The notes: generated by a model not told the origin, from the letters alone. Shown: positions 29,824-39,246, numbered from the stretch's first letter. The stretch is 64,000 nucleotides of DNA from Candidatus Poribacteria bacterium (GCA_022821065.1 JAJEEK010000109.1:62001-126000); one strand, 5' to 3'. Numbers and translations are program-made.

Positions 29824-30660
29824 ATGTACAACTTAGATGGAAAAGTCGCTTTGGTGACAGGCGCGGGGGGTAAAAACGGCATCGGACGGGCGATTGCGAC
29901 GCGCTTGGCGAAAGAGGGTGCCGATGTCGCCGTCAACGATATTACCGAGCATCCGTACGTAGCAGATCAAACGGACTGGCAAGGGCTGCCCGATGTCGTC
30001 CGCGAAATTGAAGCGATGGGACGACGTGCGATCAGCGTCGTAGCAGACGTTTCGGATGCAAAACAGGTCGCCGAAATGGTAGACAAAACCGTTACACATT
30101 TCGGCAAAATCGATATTCTCGTCAACAACGCTGGTACGAAAGCCGATAAAGATCGGGTGCTTGTCGTTGATCTTACCGAAGCGGATTGGGATCGGGTGCA
30201 ACGGGTCAATGTGAAAGGCGTGTTTCTCTGTTCTCAGGCGACGGCACGCCATCTCGTTAAGCAGGGAACGGGTGGTAAGATTATCAACATCTCGTCAATA
30301 ACCGGTAAACAAGGCTCAGCACGCTACGCCGCGTATAGTGCTTCAAAGTTCGCCGTGATCGGTTTCACGCAGTCGCTTGCACATGAATTGGCACCTTATG
30401 GTGTTAATGTGAACGCAATCTGTCCGAGCCTTGTGGATACGGAGCGCGTCGGGCATTTGGCAGCTGCCTTGATGCCGGAAAACCTCTCTCCCGACGAACA
30501 ACGCGCAGAATTCGCAGGACGTGCCGAAGCATCGGTACCGTTAGGAAGACTCGCCGAAGGCGAAGACGTCGCCAAAATGGCAGCATTCCTCGCTTCAGAC
30601 GAAGCCGCGTATCTAACAGGACTCGCCGTCACGGTCGCTGGCGGTTCGATGATGTATTAG
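29824..30660 (+). CDS. SDR family oxidoreductase
   Basis: GKVALVTGAGGKNGIGRAIA; LVNNAG; YAAYSASKFAVIG. Confidence 0.93.
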   Translation: MYNLDGKVALVTGAGGKNGIGRAIATRLAKEGADVAVNDITEHPYVADQTDWQGLPDVVREIEAMGRRAISVVADVSDAKQVAEMVDKTVTHFGKIDILVNNAGTKADKDRVLVVDLTEADWDRVQRVNVKGVFLCSQATARHLVKQGTGGKIINISSITGKQGSARYAAYSASKFAVIGFTQSLAHELAPYGVNVNAICPSLVDTERVGHLAAALMPENLSPDEQRAEFAGRAEASVPLGRLAEGEDVAKMAAFLASDEAAYLTGLAVTVAGGSMMY

Positions 30661-31505
30661 CGTAGAATCCGTTGATCGCTGAGGTCTTTTCCCCCGACGG
30701 TTCTCACAATAGAAGCACCTCGCCACTCCTTGATTTCCAGTTCATGGAAGGCATTGACGATGTTGTATTGTGTTGGCAGGTCTTCCCAACGGGCTTTGTG
30801 GAATTGCACCGTACCTTCACCGCGCCAATGCTCCTTTACAACTCGGTTCGGCGCACTTGCCGGTGTTAGCACGGCGTAGGCGACATCGGCGACACCCCAT
30901 TCACCGGTTCTCGGCATATATTTATAGTGGAGGGTGCCGGTAAGCCGTTGTTCGGCACCCGGTTGTTTTCGAGGCGCGGACGGCGGCTGCACCTGTACCC
31001 GCTCCGTCGCTTTCACGTGCATGTCCATAAACTTAAAACCGAGCCAACTGGCGGTGCAGTGCGTCTCACCGTTGAAAGTTAGCGGTTCCGGCAGTTCGCA
31101 ATAGATTTTGGAGAACCCTAATTCCTCGCGTCCTGTCAAAATCGGATCCGTCAGATTTTCCCAGAGTACCGTCAAGAACGATCCTGTCGCGCGGTCAACT
31201 TCGCCGTTGAAAGCTGCGGGGAAACTAACCCCAAGGGTGTTATAGCCGCGGCCTGCTAACCACTCAATTTCCTTCATATAGCCTCCAGACACGGATACGA
31301 CAGGTTCGCCGTTCAGCGAGAACCCTGGGGGCAGAAAAGCCTCCAGCTGCTCGCTATTTGTTAGGAAACTGACTGTGATTGAGGTCGATTTCGGGTTGTC
31401 TTTACATTCAAATTTTCTGCCATCGGGTCCGTATCTCGGTCCTGTTCTCGGTCCAAAGTGCGTCGGCATCCGGTACATTGCGTTTGGGTCAAACTTGTAT
31501 CCCAT
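30657..31505 (-). CDS. acetoacetate decarboxylase family protein
   Basis: TVSFLTNSEQLEAFLPPGFSLNGEPVVSVSGGYMKEIEWLAGRGYNTLGV. Confidence 0.8.
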   Translation of the reverse strand: MGYKFDPNAMYRMPTHFGPRTGPRYGPDGRKFECKDNPKSTSITVSFLTNSEQLEAFLPPGFSLNGEPVVSVSGGYMKEIEWLAGRGYNTLGVSFPAAFNGEVDRATGSFLTVLWENLTDPILTGREELGFSKIYCELPEPLTFNGETHCTASWLGFKFMDMHVKATERVQVQPPSAPRKQPGAEQRLTGTLHYKYMPRTGEWGVADVAYAVLTPASAPNRVVKEHWRGEGTVQFHKARWEDLPTQYNIVNAFHELEIKEWRGASIVRTVGGKDLSDQRILR

Positions 31506-31602
31506 CTAATTCCCTCCATCTTTTTGGTAATGATGCTTTCATTGTATCAGTACGCGTTGAGATGTCAAGTACGAATCAGGTGCCATTTTGTTCACTCATA
31601 GA

Positions 31603-31723
31603 TAGGACTTACGCAATTTTGGCAGTAGGCGGCTATGTTAGGTGAAATTTCTCGGAAAACATAGCGTTCTTGTGTCACAAACTAACAGTTTGTGGTACAA
31701 AAGAGTGTGATGCGTGAGTCCTA
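31603..31723. repeat. ~121-bp TIR element, copy 2
   Basis: ataggacttacgcaattttg...cacaaactaacagtttgtggtacaaaagagtgtgatgcgtgagtccta. Confidence 0.9.
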
Positions 31724-31821
31724 ATAGGATCAATTTTCGAGTTGCGCATCCGAATTTCTGTGTGATATTATATATCCAAGACCTCAATTGAATATAAAAA
31801 TAAAACAAGAAAGGGAAATTC

Positions 31822-32243
31822 ATGAAAATAGAAAAAAAGGTGGGAGTTGCGATTCTCGTCCTCTTTTTTTCTGGAAACGCCGTAGGCGTATTTGCGAATG
31901 GAACTCACACCTCTTCAGACGAAAAATCCACTGACCAAACAACATCAACTCGACCGGATAGCCATGCCCCGCTCGGTGTTATGGGGGACCATGCACACGG
32001 CGCAGGAGAACTGATGCTCTCGTACCGATTCATGGGGATGGCGATGGAAGAACTTGTGGAACACGCGCGAACTTAGCCGCGGGTGTAAATTTCATCGTGC
32101 CGGACAGGTTCGGCAGTATTTTGGCAGGTCAACGGTTCGCTGTTGAACTTCAGATGCCTGTCTATCAGAACCTTGACGGTCCCCAGATGGCGTTAGGATG
32201 GACAATCGTTGCCGGTTGGCAGTACGTTTTTAGCTTATGGTAA
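31822..32243 (+). pseudogene. internally deleted and frameshifted secreted protein; both termini retained
   Basis: Signal peptide plus [28 protein letters not shown], stop at 32074-32076; a second frame encodes GVNFIVPDRFGSILAGQRFAVELQMPVYQNLDGPQMALGWTIVAGWQYVFSLW* at 32082-32243. Confidence 0.7.
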
Positions 32244-32292
32244 ACATTTTTTGAACTATGCCATAAAACTGAAAGGAACAATTTGACTCTCT

Positions 32293-33546
32293 ATGCGTAT
32301 AAAATACAGCACATACACAGCGTTAATAATCATTATTATCACGGCATGCCTCATGAGCGGTTGTGAAAGAATCCCGACACAGGTTGTTGTCCCAGAAGCA
32401 CCTGTTGTCCCAGAAGCACCTGAAGAAAAATTTTTCATCCCAACTCTCGATATCTCTGAAAAAGATGGGAGCGGTCTGACGATCGCAGTTGCCGCTATCT
32501 CTGAAAAAGATGGGAGCGGTCTGGCGGGTGAAGCCGTATTCATTGAAACAGATGGAGTGGTTCACGTCAGGATTGAAATCCAGAATGCGACGCCGGGTTT
32601 GCACGCCACGCATCTCCATGAAGGCACTTGCACCGATGTGGACCCGCACTGGCATCCTATGGGGGTTCCTGCAGGGATGGTCGGTGTCCCCGTCGCCGAA
32701 GCAACACCTGAAATGCCGCCTATCGGGGTCGGCGAAATCGGCAACATTTCAGTCGGTGAAGATGGGACAGGTGCCTTAGAATTTGCAACGCCGCTCTGGT
32801 CCCTTGGTGGTGAACCGAGTACCGATATTCTCGGTAAGTTGATGCTTATCCACGAAACAGGCGACACGTTCCAGACCCATCCGCATGCAGGCACAGCCGC
32901 GCATACTCACAATACAGCACCAATGCAGATGGAAACGGAGATGGCAATGGTGGAAGCCGCGCACGTTTGCACGCTGACAGTGCTTGGTCAACAGGTTGAC
33001 TTGGAACTCGATCACCATCTTCCGGGCGAGACAATGGATCAGCATAGCCACGATCCGCTGGAGTTGATGCTGAGTTGCTTCTTTACTGCCGAACAACTGC
33101 TGGATCTGGAATTTTTATCTGTGATTCAGATGACGGAATCGCCAGAGTTTCAAGCACTTTTGGGAAGTAGATCGAGCGGCTTGGCTGCTTACCACGATTT
33201 TCTGCTGTCTCAAGGCGCACCTATCGATCCCGATTTCTTCACCAATCAGTATCGTAGCACTTTCGAGACCGGAGCCCCTGAAGCATTTGAACAGGAGATG
33301 CGAATGCGGTTAGTGCACCTCTACATCGCGTCAGGGATAGATTTTGAAAATCCTGCTGATATTGTTGGCTATAACCATCTCCTCACCACTTTTCTGGATG
33401 CTCGGACGACCGCGTGGGTGTTAGGCTATTTCCAAGGAGACGATACAACGTTCGGTGAGTGGATTGTTACGGTGCTTAAAGACATGCAAGTGAGAGCAGG
33501 TGGCGGCGCACGCATCGGCTGCGGTGTGATTGCATTGATACAATGA
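32293..33546 (+). CDS. lipoprotein with Cu/Zn-superoxide-dismutase-like domain interrupted by a large insertion
   Basis: Lipobox MSGC; GLHATHLHEGTC..DPHWHP; GEIGNISVGEDGTG; KLMLIHETGD; C-term GGGARIGCGVIALIQ. Confidence 0.8.
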   Translation: MRIKYSTYTALIIIIITACLMSGCERIPTQVVVPEAPVVPEAPEEKFFIPTLDISEKDGSGLTIAVAAISEKDGSGLAGEAVFIETDGVVHVRIEIQNATPGLHATHLHEGTCTDVDPHWHPMGVPAGMVGVPVAEATPEMPPIGVGEIGNISVGEDGTGALEFATPLWSLGGEPSTDILGKLMLIHETGDTFQTHPHAGTAAHTHNTAPMQMETEMAMVEAAHVCTLTVLGQQVDLELDHHLPGETMDQHSHDPLELMLSCFFTAEQLLDLEFLSVIQMTESPEFQALLGSRSSGLAAYHDFLLSQGAPIDPDFFTNQYRSTFETGAPEAFEQEMRMRLVHLYIASGIDFENPADIVGYNHLLTTFLDARTTAWVLGYFQGDDTTFGEWIVTVLKDMQVRAGGGARIGCGVIALIQ

Positions 33547-33607
33547 ACGGTTCAAATTTCTTGAATTAAACGCCACGTTATGGTATCATGCCACAAATCC
33601 TAAACGG

Positions 33608-33730
33608 ATAGGACTTACGCAATTTTGACTATAGTTCGTTTTGTTAGATGAAATTTTTCGGAAAACACAGCGTTTTTTGTGTCACAAACTAACAGTTTGT
33701 GGCACAAAAAGAGGATTATGCGTAAGTCCT
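33608..33730. repeat. ~123-bp TIR element, copy 3
   Basis: ataggacttacgcaattttg...cacaaactaacagtttgtgg...tgcgtaagtcct. Confidence 0.9.
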
Positions 33731-33744
33731 GACGGAGTGAATGC

Positions 33745-34914
33745 ATGAAAATCAAAGATATACAGACAGTCCGCATCAATGTGCCGCCGCGTGACATCAA
33801 ACGCACGGAACCGCGCCGCGAACCGTGGAACGTCCACGCCGAAGTCGCAAACCCGATGTCACGCTACCCGCAATACAAACGCCACCGTTCGAGTTGGATG
33901 CCGAAATGGGATCAGGTTTACGTTAAGGTCACTGCTGAAGACGGGACTTGGGGAATCGGTGAGACATCGTTCGGTACGCCAGTCGCTGCAATCATAGATG
34001 AACATTTCGCACCGATGTTGATCGGTGAAAACTGCTTCGCTGTTGAGAAGATTTCGGATATGATGTTCCGTATGTCTAAACCTTATGGTTCACAAGGTTT
34101 AACGAGTTGCGCGATGAGTGGGATCGACATCGCCTTGTGGGATCTCAACGGCAAGATTAAGAACCAACCGGTCTACGAACTGCTCGGTGGTCCTGTGCGT
34201 GATAAACTCTTTGCCTACGCGACTGGAAACGATACCGATTGGCAATTAGAGCTCGGCTTCAAGGCGGTGAAATTGGCATGTCCGTACGGACCAGTAGACG
34301 GTGAATGGGGATTGAAAGAGAATGAAAAACTCGTAGCGAAAACCAGAGAGACCGTCGGCGACGATGTCGAAATTATGCTCGACTGCTATATGGCCTTCGA
34401 TGTCGATTACACCATCCGCTTGGCACAACGGCTTCGCCCGTATCGTCTTAAGTGGATTGAAGAGTTCCTCATTCCAGAAGATATTGACGGTTTGGTGAAA
34501 GTCAGAGGGACTGTCGATTGGGTGAGCCTCGCGAGTGGCGAGCATCACTACACCCGCTTCCCGTTTCAGCAGATCATTAAGAGACGCTGCTTGGACATCC
34601 TACAACCGGATACCTTCTGGGTCGGTGGTATCACCGAATGCGTCAAGATCTGTCATCTCGCGGACGCTGCAGGACTTACGGTTATCTTTCACGGTGGCGG
34701 TCTCCGTCAATCTGGCCTCCACTTGTCTGCCGCTATGCCAAATACGCCTTGGGTAGAATACTATCTCGGTACTGCCCCCGGTGTGCCGCTGGAGGAGACA
34801 AAATTGTTTGAAGGTGAATCGCTCCCGAAAGATAGTTATATATTTCCAAACGATGGACCCGGACTCGGTCTACATATTGAAGAGGAATGGATGACACCGA
34901 GAAATCCGAGATAG
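33745..34914 (+). CDS. mandelate racemase/muconate lactonizing enzyme family protein (enolase superfamily)
   Basis: CAMSGIDIALWDLNGKIKNQPVYELLGG; LDCYMAFDVDYTIRLAQRL; ITECVKICHLADAAGL. Confidence 0.92.
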   Translation: MKIKDIQTVRINVPPRDIKRTEPRREPWNVHAEVANPMSRYPQYKRHRSSWMPKWDQVYVKVTAEDGTWGIGETSFGTPVAAIIDEHFAPMLIGENCFAVEKISDMMFRMSKPYGSQGLTSCAMSGIDIALWDLNGKIKNQPVYELLGGPVRDKLFAYATGNDTDWQLELGFKAVKLACPYGPVDGEWGLKENEKLVAKTRETVGDDVEIMLDCYMAFDVDYTIRLAQRLRPYRLKWIEEFLIPEDIDGLVKVRGTVDWVSLASGEHHYTRFPFQQIIKRRCLDILQPDTFWVGGITECVKICHLADAAGLTVIFHGGGLRQSGLHLSAAMPNTPWVEYYLGTAPGVPLEETKLFEGESLPKDSYIFPNDGPGLGLHIEEEWMTPRNPR

Positions 34915-34915
34915 T

Positions 34916-35578
34916 ATGCACCGTTCTATACTCTTTTTGCTCTTACTCTATATCGGCGGTAACGTTTACGCGCAGGTGCTCATTGATTCCATTGTCGCCG
35001 TTGTCAACACGGAGGCTATCACACGTAGCGAACTCGAAAATGAGTTCCGAATCGCCGCTATCGTAGGTAAACCCCCCGCTGACCCCTCGAAACTTACCAT
35101 TCTTGAAAGCATCGTTAACCGCAAATTTGTCTTGCAGGAAGCGGAACGGATTGGCATCGTCATCGCCGAGCGAGATGATCGGATTACAGAAAAAATTACA
35201 GAGATCCGCACACGATTCGCCTCCAACACTGATTTTGAAAACGCTTTACAGCAGCACCAGTTGGAAATCGAAACCTTGAGGAGATGGGTCTATGAACAGC
35301 TCATTTATGACGACTTCTTCCGACGTATCTTTTTCAACGCCGTCAGCAGTGCGGAGGTTGAGCGGTTAGCTAAATCATACTACGAAACAAACAAAACAGA
35401 ATTCACTGACTCGGAACGTCAGAAAGAATATTCGGAGGTCCGCGAGGAGATTATAGAACAGATTCGACAAACGCAATCGGAAAAAGAATTTGAAGTATGG
35501 TTAAATAGACAGAAAGAAGAAGGGACGTGGCATATCTTGGACGATGCGCTCACACACGCAGAGAACGAGGCGAGGTAA
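34916..35578 (+). CDS. SurA N-terminal-like periplasmic protein without a recognisable parvulin domain
   Basis: Signal peptide; VLIDSIVAVVNTEAITRSELENEFR; helical C-terminus. Confidence 0.7.
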   Translation: MHRSILFLLLLYIGGNVYAQVLIDSIVAVVNTEAITRSELENEFRIAAIVGKPPADPSKLTILESIVNRKFVLQEAERIGIVIAERDDRITEKITEIRTRFASNTDFENALQQHQLEIETLRRWVYEQLIYDDFFRRIFFNAVSSAEVERLAKSYYETNKTEFTDSERQKEYSEVREEIIEQIRQTQSEKEFEVWLNRQKEEGTWHILDDALTHAENEAR

Positions 35579-35581
35579 GAC

Positions 35582-37240
35582 ATGCTGAATTATCAAGACT
35601 TGAACTGGCGCGGAAATCGACACTCGCGAAACCCTATATTTCGATCCGTTGTTGTTGGAGTCTCTCTATTTCTGTTCGTTGTATCAGTGTCCTTAGACGT
35701 TTCGTCAGCGGATATAACGGATTACCCAGCAACGTTTCAGAAGCGATTGAAAGACGCGCAGCATGCGTTTCAAGCAGAACGATGGAAAGAAGCACTCCGT
35801 TTGTATCATGAACTTGCCAAAGAGGCTCCTGAATTGCCGATTGTTTACATCGGTGAAGGCGATGCCTCCGCAAAGTTGAAAGACTATCCCGCCGCGATTA
35901 CCGCCTTCCAACGCGCCTTAGAACGCCTCACAACCCAACAACAGACCGATATCGCTATTGCACGCCTGCAATCTATTGTGCAAGCTAAACTCGCGACGGC
36001 GTATCACCGGAACAAGCAGCTGGATGAAGCCGATATGTGGTTCCAAAAAGCCGTCAAAGGTGCCGGTGAAGAGACACCGGCGGCGTGGTACATCGCTTTA
36101 GGTCAGATTGAAACTGAACGTGGGAATTTAGAGCAGGCACGTAGATATTATATTGTCGCCGTGCAGCTACACCCCGACACAACCGCCGCTTATAACAATC
36201 TTGGACATCTCCTTCTCAAGCTTAACCGTATTGACGAAGCCGATGCCGTATTTCGGGAGGCACTTACGCAGGATGAAACACTCGCCAGTGCTGCGTTCGG
36301 GCGCGGTGAGGTAGCAAGCAGGCGTGGACAACCCGACATCGCCCAACATTTTTACGAACACGCTATCCAACAAGCACCACAAGAACCGACATTTCACAAA
36401 TCACTCGCCGTTGTGCTACGCAATATAGGTAACATTTCAAAAGCCGAAGCAGCCGAAGCGCGCTATCGTCGAACGCTTGCCGAACGTTATCTCCGTCAGG
36501 CACATTGGTTCATTGAGCAACGGCAGCTGCAGCGTGCTTTAGAACCTCTCAAAAAGGCACTTGAAACAGATGGAACATTCGTACCTGCGTTGAAAGATTA
36601 CGCTTATGTTCAGATGCAACTCGGCGAATGGAGTCCTGCTAAACAGGTGTATCAGCGTGTGCTAACGTTAGAACCAACTTCACGTCAGGCACTTTTGCAT
36701 CTCGGCATAATAGAAGCCAAACTCGGTGACAGACAAGCCGCTGCCGCATACTATCTGACGCTTATCAAGCACGAACCGGATTATATGGATGCCTACGTGC
36801 AGCTCGCGAACTTGCACGAGAAGTCAGGCGACTCGGCCGCTGCTGAACAGGCGTTTACTATGGGGATACAACACGAACCGAGATGGGCACCCGGATATTT
36901 ATGGCGTGGAAAACTTTACCAAAAACAGGGCGCGTCGGGTATGGCAGAAGCGGATTTCCGGCAAGCGATCCGACTTGCACCGAATATACCGTTCCCGAAA
37001 GAGGCGTTAGCATCTTTGCTTGCGACAGAAAACAGGCTGCTTGCCGAGGCACAGACGCTTGCTGAAGCTGCTGTTGCCCATGATAAACGTCCGACGCACC
37101 TTGCAACGCTTGCTTTCGTCTATTACCGTCTCAATCGCACCTCCGACGCACAACGTGAAATTGAAGCTGCTTTCGCCCAAGCACCGGAACACCCCTATGT
37201 CCTAAAAATTCGGGCGCAAATCTTGAAAACCGAGAAATAG
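35582..37240 (+). CDS. tetratricopeptide-repeat protein
   Basis: Repeated TPR signatures such as AAYNNLGHLLLKLNRIDEADAVFREAL and AYVQLANLHEKSGDSAAAEQAF. Confidence 0.92.
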   Translation: MLNYQDLNWRGNRHSRNPIFRSVVVGVSLFLFVVSVSLDVSSADITDYPATFQKRLKDAQHAFQAERWKEALRLYHELAKEAPELPIVYIGEGDASAKLKDYPAAITAFQRALERLTTQQQTDIAIARLQSIVQAKLATAYHRNKQLDEADMWFQKAVKGAGEETPAAWYIALGQIETERGNLEQARRYYIVAVQLHPDTTAAYNNLGHLLLKLNRIDEADAVFREALTQDETLASAAFGRGEVASRRGQPDIAQHFYEHAIQQAPQEPTFHKSLAVVLRNIGNISKAEAAEARYRRTLAERYLRQAHWFIEQRQLQRALEPLKKALETDGTFVPALKDYAYVQMQLGEWSPAKQVYQRVLTLEPTSRQALLHLGIIEAKLGDRQAAAAYYLTLIKHEPDYMDAYVQLANLHEKSGDSAAAEQAFTMGIQHEPRWAPGYLWRGKLYQKQGASGMAEADFRQAIRLAPNIPFPKEALASLLATENRLLAEAQTLAEAAVAHDKRPTHLATLAFVYYRLNRTSDAQREIEAAFAQAPEHPYVLKIRAQILKTEK

Positions 37241-37564
37241 AGGTCCTCTTTTTATCAGAACATCTCTAAAGTCATTCGGACTTACGCACGCTGCTATTTT
37301 GTAGCACGATGCACTTCGCATCTGGGGCTTCTTGTCGCTCGCGATTTGTAACTTACAGTAAATGGAGTTACAAACCCCGCTGCAAAGCGGAACGTGTAAA
37401 TTCCAAGTACTTTTAATTTTTTCTTGTAAATTATTAGAAAATATCGTATTATTTAAGTAGGTTGTGTATACATGAACCAGAAGAGTCGGATGGGCGAATC
37501 GGTTTATCGCTCTAAAAACCACCACTCTTCATTAATTTTTTTCTATGAAGAAGGAGCATTGATA

Positions 37565-38380
37565 ATGCTTAGATTACAGATAGCCTTGGCTATTATTTTG
37601 GTTAGTTGTATTGCTTTCCTATCTTGCGGACGAACACAGGATATGTTACAAGATCCGGTTGCCGAGGAAATGGACATGGATATGCCCATGGACATGATGC
37701 CGGAAATGATGGAGCTCGCGCACAGGTCGTGGGATCATGTTATGCTTGACGCACCAACGATGACCGTTGACGAAGCTAAGGCAGCCATGAATCCTGGCGG
37801 CACCGGCGCAGCACACGGCATGGGCCCCCGTATCGTCTATTTCAACGAGATCGGTGCCATGGCAAATAGGGCAGGGATAGTATCTCCTGCAGAGTATCCA
37901 GTAGGGACCGTGATTGTCAAGGAAGTCATGGATGCTACCGACACGTCTGTCATCACAGGAGTCGTAACAATGATGAAAACCGACGACTCGATGTATGACG
38001 CGCATAACGGCTGGATCTATGGAACACCAGAGCCGCTTAGCGTTGCGGACAGCACAGGATGCTACAGTTGCCACGCAAAAGCCTCGGTAACACTTACAAC
38101 TGACAGCGTCTTCGTCTCACTTCCTCCTGCGATGATGGAAGAACCCATGGATGACATGGAAGGCATGGACGACATGGATGACATGGACGACATGGACGAC
38201 ATGGATGACATGGATGACATGGATGACATGGACGACATGGAAGGCATGGACGACGGCATGAACGGCAACGGTGCCGCTAATGGTAATGGCAACGGTAATG
38301 GCAACGGTAACGGTAATGGCAATGGTAACGGTAATGGCAACGGTAATGGTAATGGCAATGGTAACGGTAATGGCCAGTAG
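37565..38380 (+). CDS. lipoprotein, cytochrome P460-like with CxxCH heme motif and (DDM)n/(GN)n C-terminal tail
   Basis: Lipobox FLSC; IVYFNEIGAMANRAG...PVGTVIVKEV...GWIYGTPEP..CYSCHAKA; tandem DDM then GN repeats. Confidence 0.75.
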   Translation: MLRLQIALAIILVSCIAFLSCGRTQDMLQDPVAEEMDMDMPMDMMPEMMELAHRSWDHVMLDAPTMTVDEAKAAMNPGGTGAAHGMGPRIVYFNEIGAMANRAGIVSPAEYPVGTVIVKEVMDATDTSVITGVVTMMKTDDSMYDAHNGWIYGTPEPLSVADSTGCYSCHAKASVTLTTDSVFVSLPPAMMEEPMDDMEGMDDMDDMDDMDDMDDMDDMDDMDDMEGMDDGMNGNGAANGNGNGNGNGNGNGNGNGNGNGNGNGNGNGNGQ

Positions 38381-38411
38381 CCTCACCTCATAACGGTTAC
38401 ATAACGTTGAT

Positions 38412-38460
38412 AAAAAAACGGATTGGTTATCGCATTCTGTGATAGCCAATCCGTTTTTTT
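38412..38460 (+). terminator. rho-independent terminator
   Basis: aaaaaaacggattggttatc-gcattctgt-gatagccaatccgttttttt. Confidence 0.9.
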
Positions 38461-38730
38461 CATTATCGTCTTTCGCACTTTGAAAAAGTAACCGACTCGA
38501 CTTGAAACACCAGAGCCGTTACCTTGCTCAATTTCGCCCTCAAGAAAAATAACTTTGACTTTTTTTAACAAATGTTTTATCATTTAAACAAGAAGATTGT
38601 AGTAGCAAGCGGTTGAAGGGTTGCCGCGGCTTCGGCACAATATCACTTCACAACTCAGACAAAACCCTCCGAAATAGATTGACAACTCTTTGTCAGCTTA
38701 CTTCAAATATAGAGGAAGGAACAACTCATA

Positions 38731-39246
38731 ATGGCTAAATTTCAGATAGCTTTGATGCTTATTTTGATCGCTTGTGTCGCCTTTGTGTCCTGTGAGCGGG
38801 TACAAGATGTGATACTTGACGACGTCCCTATGGAAGAACCTATGGAAGAACCCATGGATGACATGGATGACATGGATGACATGGATGACATGGATGACAT
38901 GGACGATACTATGGACGACACTATGGACGATACCATGGACGATACCATGGACGACACTGACACTATGGACGATACCATGGACGATACCATGGACGACACT
39001 ATGGACGACACCATGGACGACACTATGGACGATACCATGGACGACACTATGGACGACACCATGGACGACACTATGGACGACACTATGGACGATACCATGG
39101 ATGACATGGGCGATGATGCCACGAATGGTGCTGGCGATGGCACGAACGGTGCCAACGGTGCTAATGGTGACGGCAATGGTAACGGTGCCGGAAATGGTAA
39201 TGGCAACGGTGCCGGTAATGGAAACGGCAATGGCAACGGTGCTTAG
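38731..39246 (+). CDS. low-complexity acidic lipoprotein (MDDT)n/(GN)n
   Basis: Lipobox FVSC; 12-bp coding repeats atggacgayac(c/t); N-term similar to the 37565 CDS. Confidence 0.75.
   Translation: MAKFQIALMLILIACVAFVSCERVQDVILDDVPMEEPMEEPMDDMDDMDDMDDMDDMDDTMDDTMDDTMDDTMDDTDTMDDTMDDTMDDTMDDTMDDTMDDTMDDTMDDTMDDTMDDTMDDTMDDMGDDATNGAGDGTNGANGANGDGNGNGAGNGNGNGAGNGNGNGNGA

Noticed and set aside
37275-37310. cggacttacgca as another copy of the TIR element
   Set aside because: Only the end motif matches; the internal palindrome and second end are missing, so at most a solo-end remnant.
38062-38358. Minus-strand ORF MPLPLPLP... and the similar minus ORF at 38742-39236 (VSSIVSSM repeats)
   Set aside because: Antisense shadows of low-complexity coding repeats on the + strand; no RBS or independent support.
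38850-39110. Regular 9/12-bp tandem units resembling a repeat array or CRISPR
   Set aside because: Units are contiguous, in frame and coding (MDD/MDDT) with no spacers, so this is a coding minisatellite.
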